From the NCBI GenBank assembly GCA_018668595.1, contig JABJCP010000035.1, positions 62,001-126,000 of the forward strand: a stretch of 64,000 nucleotides of DNA, written 5' to 3'. The stretch's first letter is position 1, and every line of letters starts with the position of its first letter. The notes under the pieces were generated by a model. It was given only the letters and a program-made list of their open reading frames with translations, did no database searches and was not told the DNA's origin. The stretch is from Candidatus Woesearchaeota archaeon. GTDB lineage: Archaea > Nanobdellota > Nanobdellia > Woesearchaeales > UBA11576. Positions 1 through 9,069 of the stretch are shown here, one piece after another. The translations under genes and the position numbers were made by a program.

Positions 1-114
1 CCTGCAATGCAAATTTTAGATTTAGTAGAAGAAGTAGGTAATTCAACCAGATCTCCTGAAGATATATTACTAGAAATTGATACTTTATACAAACAATCAA
101 AACTAAAAAACTAA
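1..114 (+). CDS. C-terminal end of a family member (5' part outside window)
   Basis: The first frame is open from base 1 to a TAA at 112-114 and encodes 37 residues ending DTLYKQSKLKN. The pattern MQILDLVEEV, a short gap, then IDTLY matches the tail of the other members. The next gene starts 15 nt downstream. This shows that the array continues upstream of the window. Too short for the open track, so it rests on the tail match alone. Confidence 0.8.
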   Translation, partial: PAMQILDLVEEVGNSTRSPEDILLEIDTLYKQSKLKN

Positions 115-129
115 AAGAAGATTAATAAA

Positions 130-1176
130 ATGAACCAAACACAAACAACACAAAAATTAACGCAAAACAATTTTGCTTTAAAGAAACTCAAAGGCATCAA
201 GCCTAAAGGTGTTAAAACTAAATCTAACTCTAAACTTGAAGTTCTTCTTAATGTTGAAAAACAAGTTGTTAAAAGAACTGAGTTTTATATTGACGATTTG
301 GGTTTATCTACGAAGATTATGACTGATTTACCTGTTGCAAAATTATTTGTTGATGAAGCAGTTCATAAATATTTGATTAATTTTGATTATTCAACTAATG
401 ATCTAATTAGTTATCTTCAAGCTAAGTCTGTTGAAGAGCATCCAAAAGTTGGCATTGCGCAGGGTTTATTCACAGGATCGTTACTATCTCTTTTAAATCA
501 AAAAAACAGAGAAAAAGGAAAAAGAACTATTGTTTATTTTGATGGTAATGGTTGTAAATTTGATAATTTATTTTTAATGGCAAAACATTCTGATATTTTA
601 ATTCTTAATAATTTGAAAGGAGATAATATTTGTAAAGGTATTGCGAGTAATTCTGGACGTGCAAATATTTTGGTAGGATCAAACATTGTTGGTAAGAATT
701 GTTTTATGTCTGTTGGATCATCTAAGGGTTATTGTAATTTACTGATTGGACAAAACGTTACTAATAGTGACAATTTTAATTTTCTTAGATCATTTGCTAA
801 TGAAGAGGGCGAGTTAGATATTGTTATTGCAGATAATTTTCCTGATTATGTTGTTATTACAGGCGCTTTACTCGATGCACCTCGTGCTAATTTTCTTTAT
901 ACTTCAAAAATGGTTTTGAAAGGAACTGATGATTATCCTAAATCTAAGTATGCTTCTTTGGTTAGTGTTATCGAATCTAAATCAACTTCCAGTCCCAGAT
1001 CTAAATCTACGTTTAATAGTAAATATTATCCTGAAAAAATTGAGCAGTACAAAAATAAATTCAGAGTTCAAGAAATGCTTGATTTAGTTGATAAAATCAA
1101 TACTGAATCAGATGAAAAAAAGATAAAACTAATTTTAGAATTAGAAAAAATTTACAAAGATGTTAAAACATATTAA
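130..1176 (+). CDS. Tag-plus-solenoid family protein, 348 aa
   Basis: Tag at residues 16-29 behind a Gln/Thr-rich start; core D138-G-N-G, then FDNLF. The first coil begins NLKGDNICKG, the second NIVGKNCFMSVG, and about four coils can be read before the sequence becomes irregular. The tail (KYYPEKIEQYKNKFRVQEML onward) is very close to that of the member at 3391, while the middle parts differ, so these two share a C-terminal module. The start has no Shine-Dalgarno sequence; it is preceded by A-rich DNA. Function unknown. Confidence 0.93.
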   Translation: MNQTQTTQKLTQNNFALKKLKGIKPKGVKTKSNSKLEVLLNVEKQVVKRTEFYIDDLGLSTKIMTDLPVAKLFVDEAVHKYLINFDYSTNDLISYLQAKSVEEHPKVGIAQGLFTGSLLSLLNQKNREKGKRTIVYFDGNGCKFDNLFLMAKHSDILILNNLKGDNICKGIASNSGRANILVGSNIVGKNCFMSVGSSKGYCNLLIGQNVTNSDNFNFLRSFANEEGELDIVIADNFPDYVVITGALLDAPRANFLYTSKMVLKGTDDYPKSKYASLVSVIESKSTSSPRSKSTFNSKYYPEKIEQYKNKFRVQEMLDLVDKINTESDEKKIKLILELEKIYKDVKTY

Positions 1177-1195
1177 AATATAAAAGAAAAATAAA

Positions 1196-2356
1196 ATGAA
1201 TCAAAAACTATCACTTAAAAAACTGCAAGGCATCAAGCCCAAAGGAGTTAAACCTAAAGGTTCCTCTGCACTTGAAAAACTTTTAGCTTTTGAAAAAAAA
1301 TACGTAGAAGAGTTTGAAGGTCATAAAGTTTTAATTGATTACGCAGGTTATATTCCTCATGGTTCTGTACCTGATTATGCTAATTTTAGAGAATTATATT
1401 CTGATCTTTACAGAATGGTTGAAAAAGATACTAATAAAATGGATTTCAATAATAATTTATTAGAATCATATATAGAATCTTCATTAATTCTAGAAGAATC
1501 TTCTGAAGAAGAAATATATTCTGACTATAAAGTTATTAGAGGTTTGTTCTCAGCTACATTATTACAATTACTTACATTCCAGAATGAAAAAGAAAACAAG
1601 CCTACTAAGTTTCATATTGATGGAAAAGGAAAAACATTTGATTATTTATTTGCAGGTTGCAGATTTGTTGACGAATTAATTGTTGAAAACTTTAAAGGAG
1701 AGGGTATTTGTTCTTATTTAGGTTCTTTTGGTTCTATTAATTCTTTTACTGCTGTAAATATTAATGGTGTTTATGCTCTTAATGAGTTGGGTATGAATGC
1801 AAAGGATATAGGTTCTGTTATTTTAACTAATATTCAGGGAGAATATTCTGCTTATACTTTATTAAATAACGCAGAAAATATTGAGTCGTTTCTTGCGTTT
1901 GATATTCAATCAGACAATGTTCTTTTTGCAATTGGAAGTGATTCTAATTTTGGTTTTGTTTACCTTGATGATATTTATGGTCATGAAACAACTTTAAGCG
2001 CAGCATTTAATCGAACCAGTATCAAAACTTTATTTATTGATTCTATTGAAAATGAATCATTTGAAGAAGAAGGAGATATTGATTCGTTTAATCATTCTCA
2101 GGTTGACTTAACTATTTTTTATCATGACGACGATGAAGCTGTTGAAGAAAAAATAGAGGAGTTATTTCGTACTAAAACTTGGAACAATTTGCTTTCATAC
2201 GCGAGAAATCCTGAACTGTTAGATAAAACTGTTGAGCAAACAGGTTATTCTAAACTAAAAAATTTACTTTACGAATTAAAAAAAGGAGAAGACACACAAA
2301 CCACTATTTCGGAAATAAGAAATATTGCAAAACCAATAGATAGTCCAATAAAATAA
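1196..2356 (+). CDS. Tag-plus-solenoid family protein, 386 aa, acidic
   Basis: Tag at 6-19 after the short start MNQKL, which is shared only with the member at 4433. The helical region is unusually acidic (ILEESSEEEIYSD). Core D142-G-K-G is followed by about five coils (NFKGEGICSYLG, NINGVYALNELG, NIQGEYSAYTL and two looser ones). The tail ends PIDSPIK and lacks the usual LYxxIK ending. Separated from its neighbours by 19 and 21 nt of A-rich DNA. Function unknown. Confidence 0.92.
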   Translation: MNQKLSLKKLQGIKPKGVKPKGSSALEKLLAFEKKYVEEFEGHKVLIDYAGYIPHGSVPDYANFRELYSDLYRMVEKDTNKMDFNNNLLESYIESSLILEESSEEEIYSDYKVIRGLFSATLLQLLTFQNEKENKPTKFHIDGKGKTFDYLFAGCRFVDELIVENFKGEGICSYLGSFGSINSFTAVNINGVYALNELGMNAKDIGSVILTNIQGEYSAYTLLNNAENIESFLAFDIQSDNVLFAIGSDSNFGFVYLDDIYGHETTLSAAFNRTSIKTLFIDSIENESFEEEGDIDSFNHSQVDLTIFYHDDDEAVEEKIEELFRTKTWNNLLSYARNPELLDKTVEQTGYSKLKNLLYELKKGEDTQTTISEIRNIAKPIDSPIK

Positions 2357-2369
2357 AAATTAAAAAAAC

Positions 2370-2434
2370 AAAACAAAATGTTACAAACAACAAAAGCAAA
2401 TCAAGCAAATGAATCTTTTGCACTTAAAAAACTG
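2370..2434 (+). repeat. 65-nt perfect direct repeat, copy 1 (leader and gene start)
   Basis: Bases 2370-2434 equal bases 3383-3447 exactly. The copy covers 8 bases before the ATG and the first 19 codons up to KKL, and stops at the first base that differs in the tag. The two genes differ widely further down. Confidence 0.95.
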
Positions 2435-3370
2435 CATGGCATTAAGCCCAAAGGAGTTAAAGCTAAATTAGCATGTTCTAATTTTGAACTTTTGGTAGAT
2501 TGTTATGATTTTTTTATAGATTATTCTTCTGATACTTTCAAAATAAAAAGTAATGCTACTATTTTTGATGATCTTCATAAATTTAAATCTAAAAATTATG
2601 GTTTGATAAAGCAAAAGTTAGAAAATGTTTTATTCACAAAAAATAATTTAGAAGAATTTATTCTTGCAAAGTCAAATCAAGATTATCTTGAATTTGAAAG
2701 AGCAGTTGTTGCTGTTTATTCAGGTATTTTAATTGATTTGTTAACTGAAAGAAATAAATCAGAAGATAAATCTACTTCTTTTTATTTTAATGGTAATGGA
2801 AATAGGTTTGACCTTTTGTTTTTTGGTGCAAAAAATATTGGTGAATTAATTGTTGATAATTTTATTGGGGAAGGCATTTGTTTATCAGTTGGTGCTGATA
2901 ACGGAAAAGTAAATCTTGTTGCAGCAATTAATTGTCATCCAGAATATGGTCTTTTTGGTTTTGCAGGTATGGATAAAGGAGAAATAAATACTTTAATTGC
3001 AGTTGGCTGTTCAGGAAAAAATACGTTTATAAATTCAAATATTAGAGGTGGTAAAACAAAAAATTTGGTTTTTTTGAATAATGATTTTGATTTTGAAGGA
3101 CAGTACAGAAATGATGTTACAGGAATACCTTCTAAGATAGAGCATGCTGAAAATTTTTATTATTCTAATGCTTGCATATCTAGTAATGTTTCAGACATTG
3201 TTGAATTTTCTATAGGGTCAGATAATTATAGGAATCGCAAGTGGATTGATGCAAATATGCCTCAATTAAATGAACTTGCAAATGTTGTTGCTAATGGTTC
3301 TGAGCAAAATAAAATTATTGCAGTAAGAAAAATTCAATATTTAATAAATGGAGTTAATAATTACAATTAA
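2378..3370 (+). CDS. Tag-plus-solenoid family protein, 330 aa
   Basis: Start MLQTTKANQANESF, then tag at 15-28 with His instead of Lys/Gln (KKLHGIKPKG). Core N138-G-N-G and RFDLLFFGAKN lead into about four coils (NFIGEGICLSVG, NCHPEYGLFGFAG, GCSGKNTFINSN). The first 57 coding bases and the 8 bases before the ATG are identical to those of the next gene, although the bodies differ. This is a recent copy of the 5' end alone or a gene-conversion tract. Confidence 0.93.
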   Translation: MLQTTKANQANESFALKKLHGIKPKGVKAKLACSNFELLVDCYDFFIDYSSDTFKIKSNATIFDDLHKFKSKNYGLIKQKLENVLFTKNNLEEFILAKSNQDYLEFERAVVAVYSGILIDLLTERNKSEDKSTSFYFNGNGNRFDLLFFGAKNIGELIVDNFIGEGICLSVGADNGKVNLVAAINCHPEYGLFGFAGMDKGEINTLIAVGCSGKNTFINSNIRGGKTKNLVFLNNDFDFEGQYRNDVTGIPSKIEHAENFYYSNACISSNVSDIVEFSIGSDNYRNRKWIDANMPQLNELANVVANGSEQNKIIAVRKIQYLINGVNNYN

Positions 3371-3382
3371 AAATTAAAAATT

Positions 3383-3447
3383 AAAACAAAATGTTACAAA
3401 CAACAAAAGCAAATCAAGCAAATGAATCTTTTGCACTTAAAAAACTG
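3383..3447 (+). repeat. 65-nt perfect direct repeat, copy 2 (leader and gene start)
   Basis: Second copy of the repeat at 2370-2434. The spacing between copies, 1013 bases, is one gene length. Confidence 0.95.
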
Positions 3448-4431
3448 AAGGGAATAAAACCCAAAGGAGTTAAAACTAAATATACAACTCCTCTAGAATT
3501 AATAACTAAAGCGGGAAATAAATTAATTAATGATATTAAGTCTAGAGAACTTTCTCATTTAGTAGATTGTATAAATGTAGTTCCTGAATTTAACCAAGCA
3601 TATTTGAGGGTGAAGGATTTTGTCGACCATAATCTGCCTGATTTGGATTTTACTGTTGATGATTTGAAATCGTATATACTAGCTCACTCTAAAGTTGATT
3701 TACCTTCTAGAAATGCTCCTCTTGGTTTGTATACAGGAGTTCTTCTTTCACTTCTTTGTATGCAGAATAAAGAAAAAGGAGAACGGACTATTTTTTGTAT
3801 GGATGGTCAGGGTGAGTATTTTCCTTATTTGTTCTTCTTGGCAAATCAGGTTGATGTTTTAGCTTTAAATAATTGGAAAGGTGATTGCATTTGTAGGGGT
3901 GTAGCGGGATTTGGAGGTCAGGCAAATATGGTTATTGGTTCTAATTTAGAAAGTATTGATGGTTTTAGAGACATGGGGTGTGAGGGAGGTAGTTCTGGTT
4001 TAGTTATAGCTAAAGAAGGAAATCAAACAGTTGATATTTGGCTTAATAGTTTACTTGCAGTTAGCTCTGGTTATTCAGACTTGCTTATTGTTGATAATTT
4101 TAAAGGTATTCTATTTGCAGGTAAAGAAGATAACAATCCTGCCACAAAATTCTTGTGGACTTCATCTGCTGCAGAACAAAGTGATTTATCAACTGAAAAA
4201 TATATTGAGTTGATTACTGTTGCAAGAAAAGATTTAGAAACTAATCATTTGAAAAACATAACATTTGTAGATAAATATTACCCCGAACAGGTAGAAAACT
4301 ACAAAAAGAACTTCAAAGTTCGAGAAATGCTTAATCTAGTCGACAAATTAAATTCAGAACCTGAAAACAAGCAGGTCGAAACTGTTTTACAATTAGAAAA
4401 AATCTACAAAGAGGTTAAATATTTAGAATAA
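3391..4431 (+). CDS. Tag-plus-solenoid family protein, 346 aa
   Basis: Tag at 15-28 in the GGA-ATA-AAA synonymous form, unlike its 5' twin at 2378. Core D138-G-Q-G is followed by FPYLFFLANQ and coils NWKGDCICRGVAG and NLESIDGFRDMG; the next ones are irregular. The tail (KYYPEQVENYKKNFKVREML) pairs with the member at 130. So the gene is a mosaic: front end like 2378, back end like 130. A single A separates its stop from the next ATG. Confidence 0.93.
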   Translation: MLQTTKANQANESFALKKLKGIKPKGVKTKYTTPLELITKAGNKLINDIKSRELSHLVDCINVVPEFNQAYLRVKDFVDHNLPDLDFTVDDLKSYILAHSKVDLPSRNAPLGLYTGVLLSLLCMQNKEKGERTIFCMDGQGEYFPYLFFLANQVDVLALNNWKGDCICRGVAGFGGQANMVIGSNLESIDGFRDMGCEGGSSGLVIAKEGNQTVDIWLNSLLAVSSGYSDLLIVDNFKGILFAGKEDNNPATKFLWTSSAAEQSDLSTEKYIELITVARKDLETNHLKNITFVDKYYPEQVENYKKNFKVREMLNLVDKLNSEPENKQVETVLQLEKIYKEVKYLE

Positions 4432-4432
4432 A

Positions 4433-5554
4433 ATGAATCAAAAACTTTCACTTAAAAAACTAAAAGGCATCAAGCCCAAAGGAGTTAAGGTTAAACCTAG
4501 TTCTAAACTTCAGTCTATGATTGAGTTAGAAAAGAAAGTTGTGGACAGGTATGGCAAACTTGAATATGAATTTCCTACTAGTAGCGCTCTTAGTTGTGAG
4601 TTTAAAGAAGAATCTTATGGTAATTTATATAGGAGATTTGAGCCTGAATTTGAAAAGTCAAATTTTTCAAAACAAGATCTTGTTAATTATGTTAATTATT
4701 GTTTTGCAGACGATTCTTATGATACTCCGTCTGAATTAATAGTCAGGGGTTTTTATTCTGGAGCTTTGTTAGAGTATATTAGTAAACAAGCTAAACAACG
4801 AGATGAATATTTGTGTTTAGAAATCAATGGAGAAAATAATTCTTTTGATCATTTATTTGCATTTGCAAGAAATCCTTGTGATTTATTTTTAGAAAATGCA
4901 ACTGGACGTAAAATTTGTGAAAGGTTTGGTTTTCATTCAGGATTTAATAATTTAGCATTGTTCAATATTTCGGGAGACAACATAGGTCATGTTTTAGGTG
5001 CTAATTCAGAGAAAGGAGGAAATATTATTTTAAGTAATATTTCTGGAAATATGTTATTTGAAGGAGCACTTGTTGGAACAAACATAAATTCCCTTACTGC
5101 TTCAGATATTAAAGGATACTGTTTTTCTCAGGGAGCTAACTTGTTTGATTTAGATTTAATTATATTAAAAAATGTTTTAGATGTAGCAGGGTTATCTTTT
5201 TATTCAACAGAGGCAGATGTTGTTTGTTTTGAAAATGTTTCATCAAAAGATCTAATCAGTGCAGAGAATGATTTCAGGATATTTAGAGAGTCATATATTC
5301 ATTTACTTCTTTCAAAAAACTTATCTTCTAATTTGGATGAGCATTTCACTTTACAATTTGGTTCGTCATTTAATGATTCTACAAGACATGAAGATTTACC
5401 CAAAAGTTTTAATTTCCACAAAAGATATTTAGGAATTAATACAATTTTAAATTTAGTAAAAAATTATAAAAAGTTCGAAGACAGGTCTGATTTTTTTAAA
5501 AGATTTGATGAGTTAAGAGTTAGTTCAAAAAATAAATTTGAAAAACGACTTTAG
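4433..5554 (+). CDS. Tag-plus-solenoid family protein, 373 aa
   Basis: Tag at 6-19 after MNQKL. The core is reduced: N132-G-E-N replaces GxG, then SFDHLFAFARN. About five coils follow (NATGRKICERFG, NISGDNIGHVLG, NISGNMLFEGAL, DIKGYCFSQGAN). The tail is divergent and basic (SSKNKFEKRL). The stop is TAG, then 21 nt to the next start. Function unknown. Confidence 0.92.
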   Translation: MNQKLSLKKLKGIKPKGVKVKPSSKLQSMIELEKKVVDRYGKLEYEFPTSSALSCEFKEESYGNLYRRFEPEFEKSNFSKQDLVNYVNYCFADDSYDTPSELIVRGFYSGALLEYISKQAKQRDEYLCLEINGENNSFDHLFAFARNPCDLFLENATGRKICERFGFHSGFNNLALFNISGDNIGHVLGANSEKGGNIILSNISGNMLFEGALVGTNINSLTASDIKGYCFSQGANLFDLDLIILKNVLDVAGLSFYSTEADVVCFENVSSKDLISAENDFRIFRESYIHLLLSKNLSSNLDEHFTLQFGSSFNDSTRHEDLPKSFNFHKRYLGINTILNLVKNYKKFEDRSDFFKRFDELRVSSKNKFEKRL

Positions 5555-5575
5555 CATGGCTTAATAGAATAAAAA

Positions 5576-6964
5576 ATGACGCAACAACAAACACAACAAG
5601 TAAAAAACATACAAACAGTTCAAACTAGTTTTGCGCTTAAAAAACTGCAAGGCATAAAGCCTAAAGGAATTAAGGTTAAAGATGATTCTGCATTTGGATC
5701 TTTAGTCGATGTATGTAATTCTATTTTTGATGCAGATTTAATTATTGAAGATTTTATGGGTAGAGTTAATAATCATGGAACTTTTTCTAATATTAGAGAT
5801 TATTCTGCAGAAAATTTAAATGAGGTGAATTTTAATAATGCTGATCTAACTAATTTTATTTTTTCTAGAATTAATTCTGATTGCGATGAATTAGAAGCTA
5901 AAATAGTTGGCATGTATTCATCTGCACTTTTGGAAATTTTAACTGAAAATAATAGAGAAAAAAATCTAAGTACTAGATTTTATATTAATGGAGACGGTAA
6001 TGAGTTTGATTATTTATTTTTTGGTGTTTGTAATTTTGATGAATTGATTGTTGATAATTTTAAAGGAAATAATATTTGTGAGGGTGCATGTAGTGGAGGA
6101 AATACAGGCAATTTTTTAGCTTTGCTCAATTTAGAAGGAGATAATATCGCTGAGGGTATTGGAGGAGGTAAACGGCAAATTTTAGAAACAGGAGAATATG
6201 TTGGAGGTCTTAATCATTTAGTTGTTTCGGGGTGTAATTCGTCTAGAGTTTGTGATTATATGGCGGGAGGAGGTTATATTGGCACTTGTTTATTTTTAGA
6301 TAATAAAAAAGTGGAAAGTGTCGGTTACATGGCTATAAATCATCTTGGAACTATTGATTCCTTAATTGCGTACAATAACAATTTTTCTGCTAGATTGTTT
6401 CCCAATATTGGTTCTAATGAGTCTTATATTGGTTTATCTATTTTGGAAGATAATGTTTCATATGATACAATATTTTCTGATTTTTCTCAGGGTAATGTTA
6501 AGCTACGTTTATTTGATTTAATGGTTTTAAGAAATAATATCTGTAATACTTTATTATACAACTCAGGATTAGAGTCAAGACCTTCTGGAAAAATTATTGC
6601 TTCAGGCAATCAAGGTTTTAGAATGACTGTTCCTAAAAAAACATCTGTTGCTAATGATTATTTTGTTCGTAAGGATAATGATTTTATGAGTGTTGAGGAT
6701 TTTGATCGTAATTGTGTTGAACAGGAAAATAGAGTTGAACTTTATGATTCTGTATTATCTGAACATAGAATAGATGATGTTATGTGTATTGTTAAGTCAA
6801 TTAATACAGATGATCATGATGATATGATTCAAAAAGTAAAACAGATTGAGGCAATTAGGAATCAAACCAAGCACTTGTATAAAAATACTGGAATGATTCA
6901 ATATTCATCAAACGCTTTTCAAGATGAGAAACTAAAAAAGGAAATATTGGAGAAATTCAAATAA
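5576..6964 (+). CDS. Long tag-plus-solenoid family protein, 462 aa
   Basis: Second longest member. A Gln-rich start (MTQQQTQQVKNIQTVQTSF) precedes the tag at 20-33 and is nearly shared with the member at 7011. Core N138-G-D-G, then about seven coils, some with insertions (NFKGNNICEGAC, NLEGDNIAEGIG with a ten-residue insert, GCNSSRVCDYMAGG, NKKVESVGYMA, NNNFSARLFPNIG). After the tail helix it has an extra C-terminal extension ending EILEKFK. A 46-nt A-rich gap follows. Confidence 0.92.
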   Translation: MTQQQTQQVKNIQTVQTSFALKKLQGIKPKGIKVKDDSAFGSLVDVCNSIFDADLIIEDFMGRVNNHGTFSNIRDYSAENLNEVNFNNADLTNFIFSRINSDCDELEAKIVGMYSSALLEILTENNREKNLSTRFYINGDGNEFDYLFFGVCNFDELIVDNFKGNNICEGACSGGNTGNFLALLNLEGDNIAEGIGGGKRQILETGEYVGGLNHLVVSGCNSSRVCDYMAGGGYIGTCLFLDNKKVESVGYMAINHLGTIDSLIAYNNNFSARLFPNIGSNESYIGLSILEDNVSYDTIFSDFSQGNVKLRLFDLMVLRNNICNTLLYNSGLESRPSGKIIASGNQGFRMTVPKKTSVANDYFVRKDNDFMSVEDFDRNCVEQENRVELYDSVLSEHRIDDVMCIVKSINTDDHDDMIQKVKQIEAIRNQTKHLYKNTGMIQYSSNAFQDEKLKKEILEKFK

Positions 6965-7010
6965 TAAACAAAACACAAAACAAAATAAAAAATAGAATAA
7001 AAAAAACAAA

Positions 7011-8120
7011 ATGATACATCAACAAACACAACAAGTACAAAACATTGAAACAGTTCAAAATAGTTTTGCGCTTAAAAAACTGAAAGGTATTAAACCTAAA
7101 GGAGTTAAAGCTAAAGATAAATCTAAGTTAGAACATTTAATTAATTTAGGAATTGATACTGTTGATAGGTGTGGTCATTTAAATTCTCAAGATGATATTC
7201 TTGATTATATTTATTGGAATGTTAAACGTTCTGCAGGTGATTACAATGAGTCTGATTTAAAGCAAACTGTTATGGCATTATCTGTAACAGAGTTGAATAG
7301 TGAAAATTATGTCGTTGGTTTTTACACGGGTGCGCTTCTCAGTAATTTAACCGAAAGAAATAGAGCGAAAGGTAAGAGAACTCAGGTTTGTATTGATGGT
7401 GATGGCATGACTTTTAATTATTTGTTTAATCATGCAAAACACGTTGATGATTTAATTATTAAAAATTTCGAAGGAACTGATATGTGTAGTCAATTGGGTC
7501 GTGAGGGAGATGTTGATTTTGTTATGGGTTCAAATTTATCAGGTTTTGGACCTATGGATTTGTTAGGTATGAATGGTTCTGTTAATTTTGTTATTGCAAA
7601 AGATATAGAAGCGAATTCACCTTTGTTTCGTGTTGCCGAAAATGGTTCTTCAAAATTTATTGCAGGAATTAATTTAATTGATGGGATGATGGGAAACACA
7701 TTTGATGTTGGAGATTCTGATCTTGCTATCATAAAGGATTGTTATTTTAAACAAATTATTGATCGTAATCAATGGAATCGTAAAGCAAATGTGGTTTATG
7801 TCGACTCAATTAAGGGTAAGTTAACTCTTTCAGAATATAACGAGCCTAATGTTGGAACTTGTATACATACAGATAATAGTGGTGAGTGGTTTGAGAGAAA
7901 ATGGTTTGAGAAAACAATAAGCGCGAACAGAATTATCTCCGATTCTAATCAAGAAGAATTCACCAACGCAGTTAAACAATACAAAATTAATCAACTATTA
8001 GAACAGATTAACTTAATAGATGAAGCTCCAGAACAAGATGTTTTCAAACACGTCGACGAATTCAAAAAGATTTACTATTCAATAGAGCCTTTATTAAAAA
8101 AAGCAGGCATTAAAAAATGA
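7011..8120 (+). CDS. Tag-plus-solenoid family protein, 369 aa
   Basis: Start MIHQQTQQVQNIETVQNSF resembles the previous gene; tag at 20-33. Core D129-G-D-G, then NYLFNHAKHVDDLIIKNFEG. About four coils (NFEGTDMCSQLG, NLSGFGPMDLLG, DIEANSPLFRVA, NLIDGMMGNTF). The tail ends YSIEPLLKKAGIKK. The stop TGA overlaps the next ATG by 4 nt, showing both that TGA is a stop here and that translation may be coupled. Confidence 0.93.
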   Translation: MIHQQTQQVQNIETVQNSFALKKLKGIKPKGVKAKDKSKLEHLINLGIDTVDRCGHLNSQDDILDYIYWNVKRSAGDYNESDLKQTVMALSVTELNSENYVVGFYTGALLSNLTERNRAKGKRTQVCIDGDGMTFNYLFNHAKHVDDLIIKNFEGTDMCSQLGREGDVDFVMGSNLSGFGPMDLLGMNGSVNFVIAKDIEANSPLFRVAENGSSKFIAGINLIDGMMGNTFDVGDSDLAIIKDCYFKQIIDRNQWNRKANVVYVDSIKGKLTLSEYNEPNVGTCIHTDNSGEWFERKWFEKTISANRIISDSNQEEFTNAVKQYKINQLLEQINLIDEAPEQDVFKHVDEFKKIYYSIEPLLKKAGIKK

Positions 8121-9010
8121 ATCAAGCACAAACAAAACAAAACACCCGAGCAAGAGAAACCTCGCAACCCCTACAAAATAGTTTCGCACTCAAAAAACTG
8201 CAAGGCATCAAGCCTAAAGGAGTTAAAGCTAAAGATAATTCTAATTTAGAAAATTTGTTAAATATATTTGATATGAATTGGAGTGATTTTTTAAAAAGCA
8301 GGATCAATTTACCTAGAGCGCATATTTCAACTACAGAATGTTTAGATCTTAAACGAGAAACTAAAACTTATTACCCTCAAATTAATTATTCAGAATCTGA
8401 TTTGATTTCGTTTATTTTTAGTAAATCGCGTCCAGAAGATGCAATTTATTCAGAGTATGTTGGCATGTATACTTCGGCTTTACTAGAAATGTTAATTGAA
8501 TCAAATAAAAATGAAGGAAAGCGGACTGTTTTATATTTGGATGGTCAGGGTAATGATTTTCCTTATTTATTTTATCATTTGAATGATATAGATATTCTTA
8601 TTTTGAATAATATGTCCAGTTTTAATTTGTGTTATAACTTTGGTTTTCCAGGTGGGAAAAAAATTAATATGTTAATAGGTATTAATATTGAAGATGACCA
8701 GGTTTTCAGAAATACAAAAGGTGGAAGTTCAGGCGGTCTTTTGGCAGGTTATAATATTAACGGCAGAAGATCTTTTGATGTTAAAGAAAAATCAGCTGAG
8801 TTTGATTGGATTGTAGGCGAGAATGTTTGTGGAGGAAATTCGTTAATGTTGATAAATAAGTTCGCGTGTTCTTTTGATGAACTAAATTATTCTGCAAAAC
8901 AAGTTATGAGTTTAATCAAATCAATTCCCAAAAAAAGTTACGATGAGGTCATAAAGACTGCACTCAAAATTGAATCTATTTACAAATCCATATTACCAAA
9001 AGAAGAATAA
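8117..9010 (+). CDS. Tag-plus-solenoid family protein, 297 aa
   Basis: The N-terminal extension before the tag (24-37) is long and carries charged residues (KQNTRARETSQ). Core D142-G-Q-G and FPYLFYHLNDIDILILNN lead into three to four coils (NMSSFNLCYNFG, NIEDDQVFRNTKGG, NINGRRSFDVKEK, NVCGGNSLML). The solenoid is short and joins the tail directly (YNSAKQV region, IESIYKSILPKEE). Followed by a 59-nt A-rich gap in which I see no clear promoter. Confidence 0.92.
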   Translation: MNQAQTKQNTRARETSQPLQNSFALKKLQGIKPKGVKAKDNSNLENLLNIFDMNWSDFLKSRINLPRAHISTTECLDLKRETKTYYPQINYSESDLISFIFSKSRPEDAIYSEYVGMYTSALLEMLIESNKNEGKRTVLYLDGQGNDFPYLFYHLNDIDILILNNMSSFNLCYNFGFPGGKKINMLIGINIEDDQVFRNTKGGSSGGLLAGYNINGRRSFDVKEKSAEFDWIVGENVCGGNSLMLINKFACSFDELNYSAKQVMSLIKSIPKKSYDEVIKTALKIESIYKSILPKEE

Positions 9011-9069
9011 TTAATAAAAACATAATCTAAAAAAACTAAAAAACAAAACATGCAAAGAACAAAACCAAA

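Noticed and set aside
2370-3447. CRISPR-like repeat array
   Set aside because: The repeats are gene starts one gene length apart and are translated; there are no short regular spacers and no cas genes.
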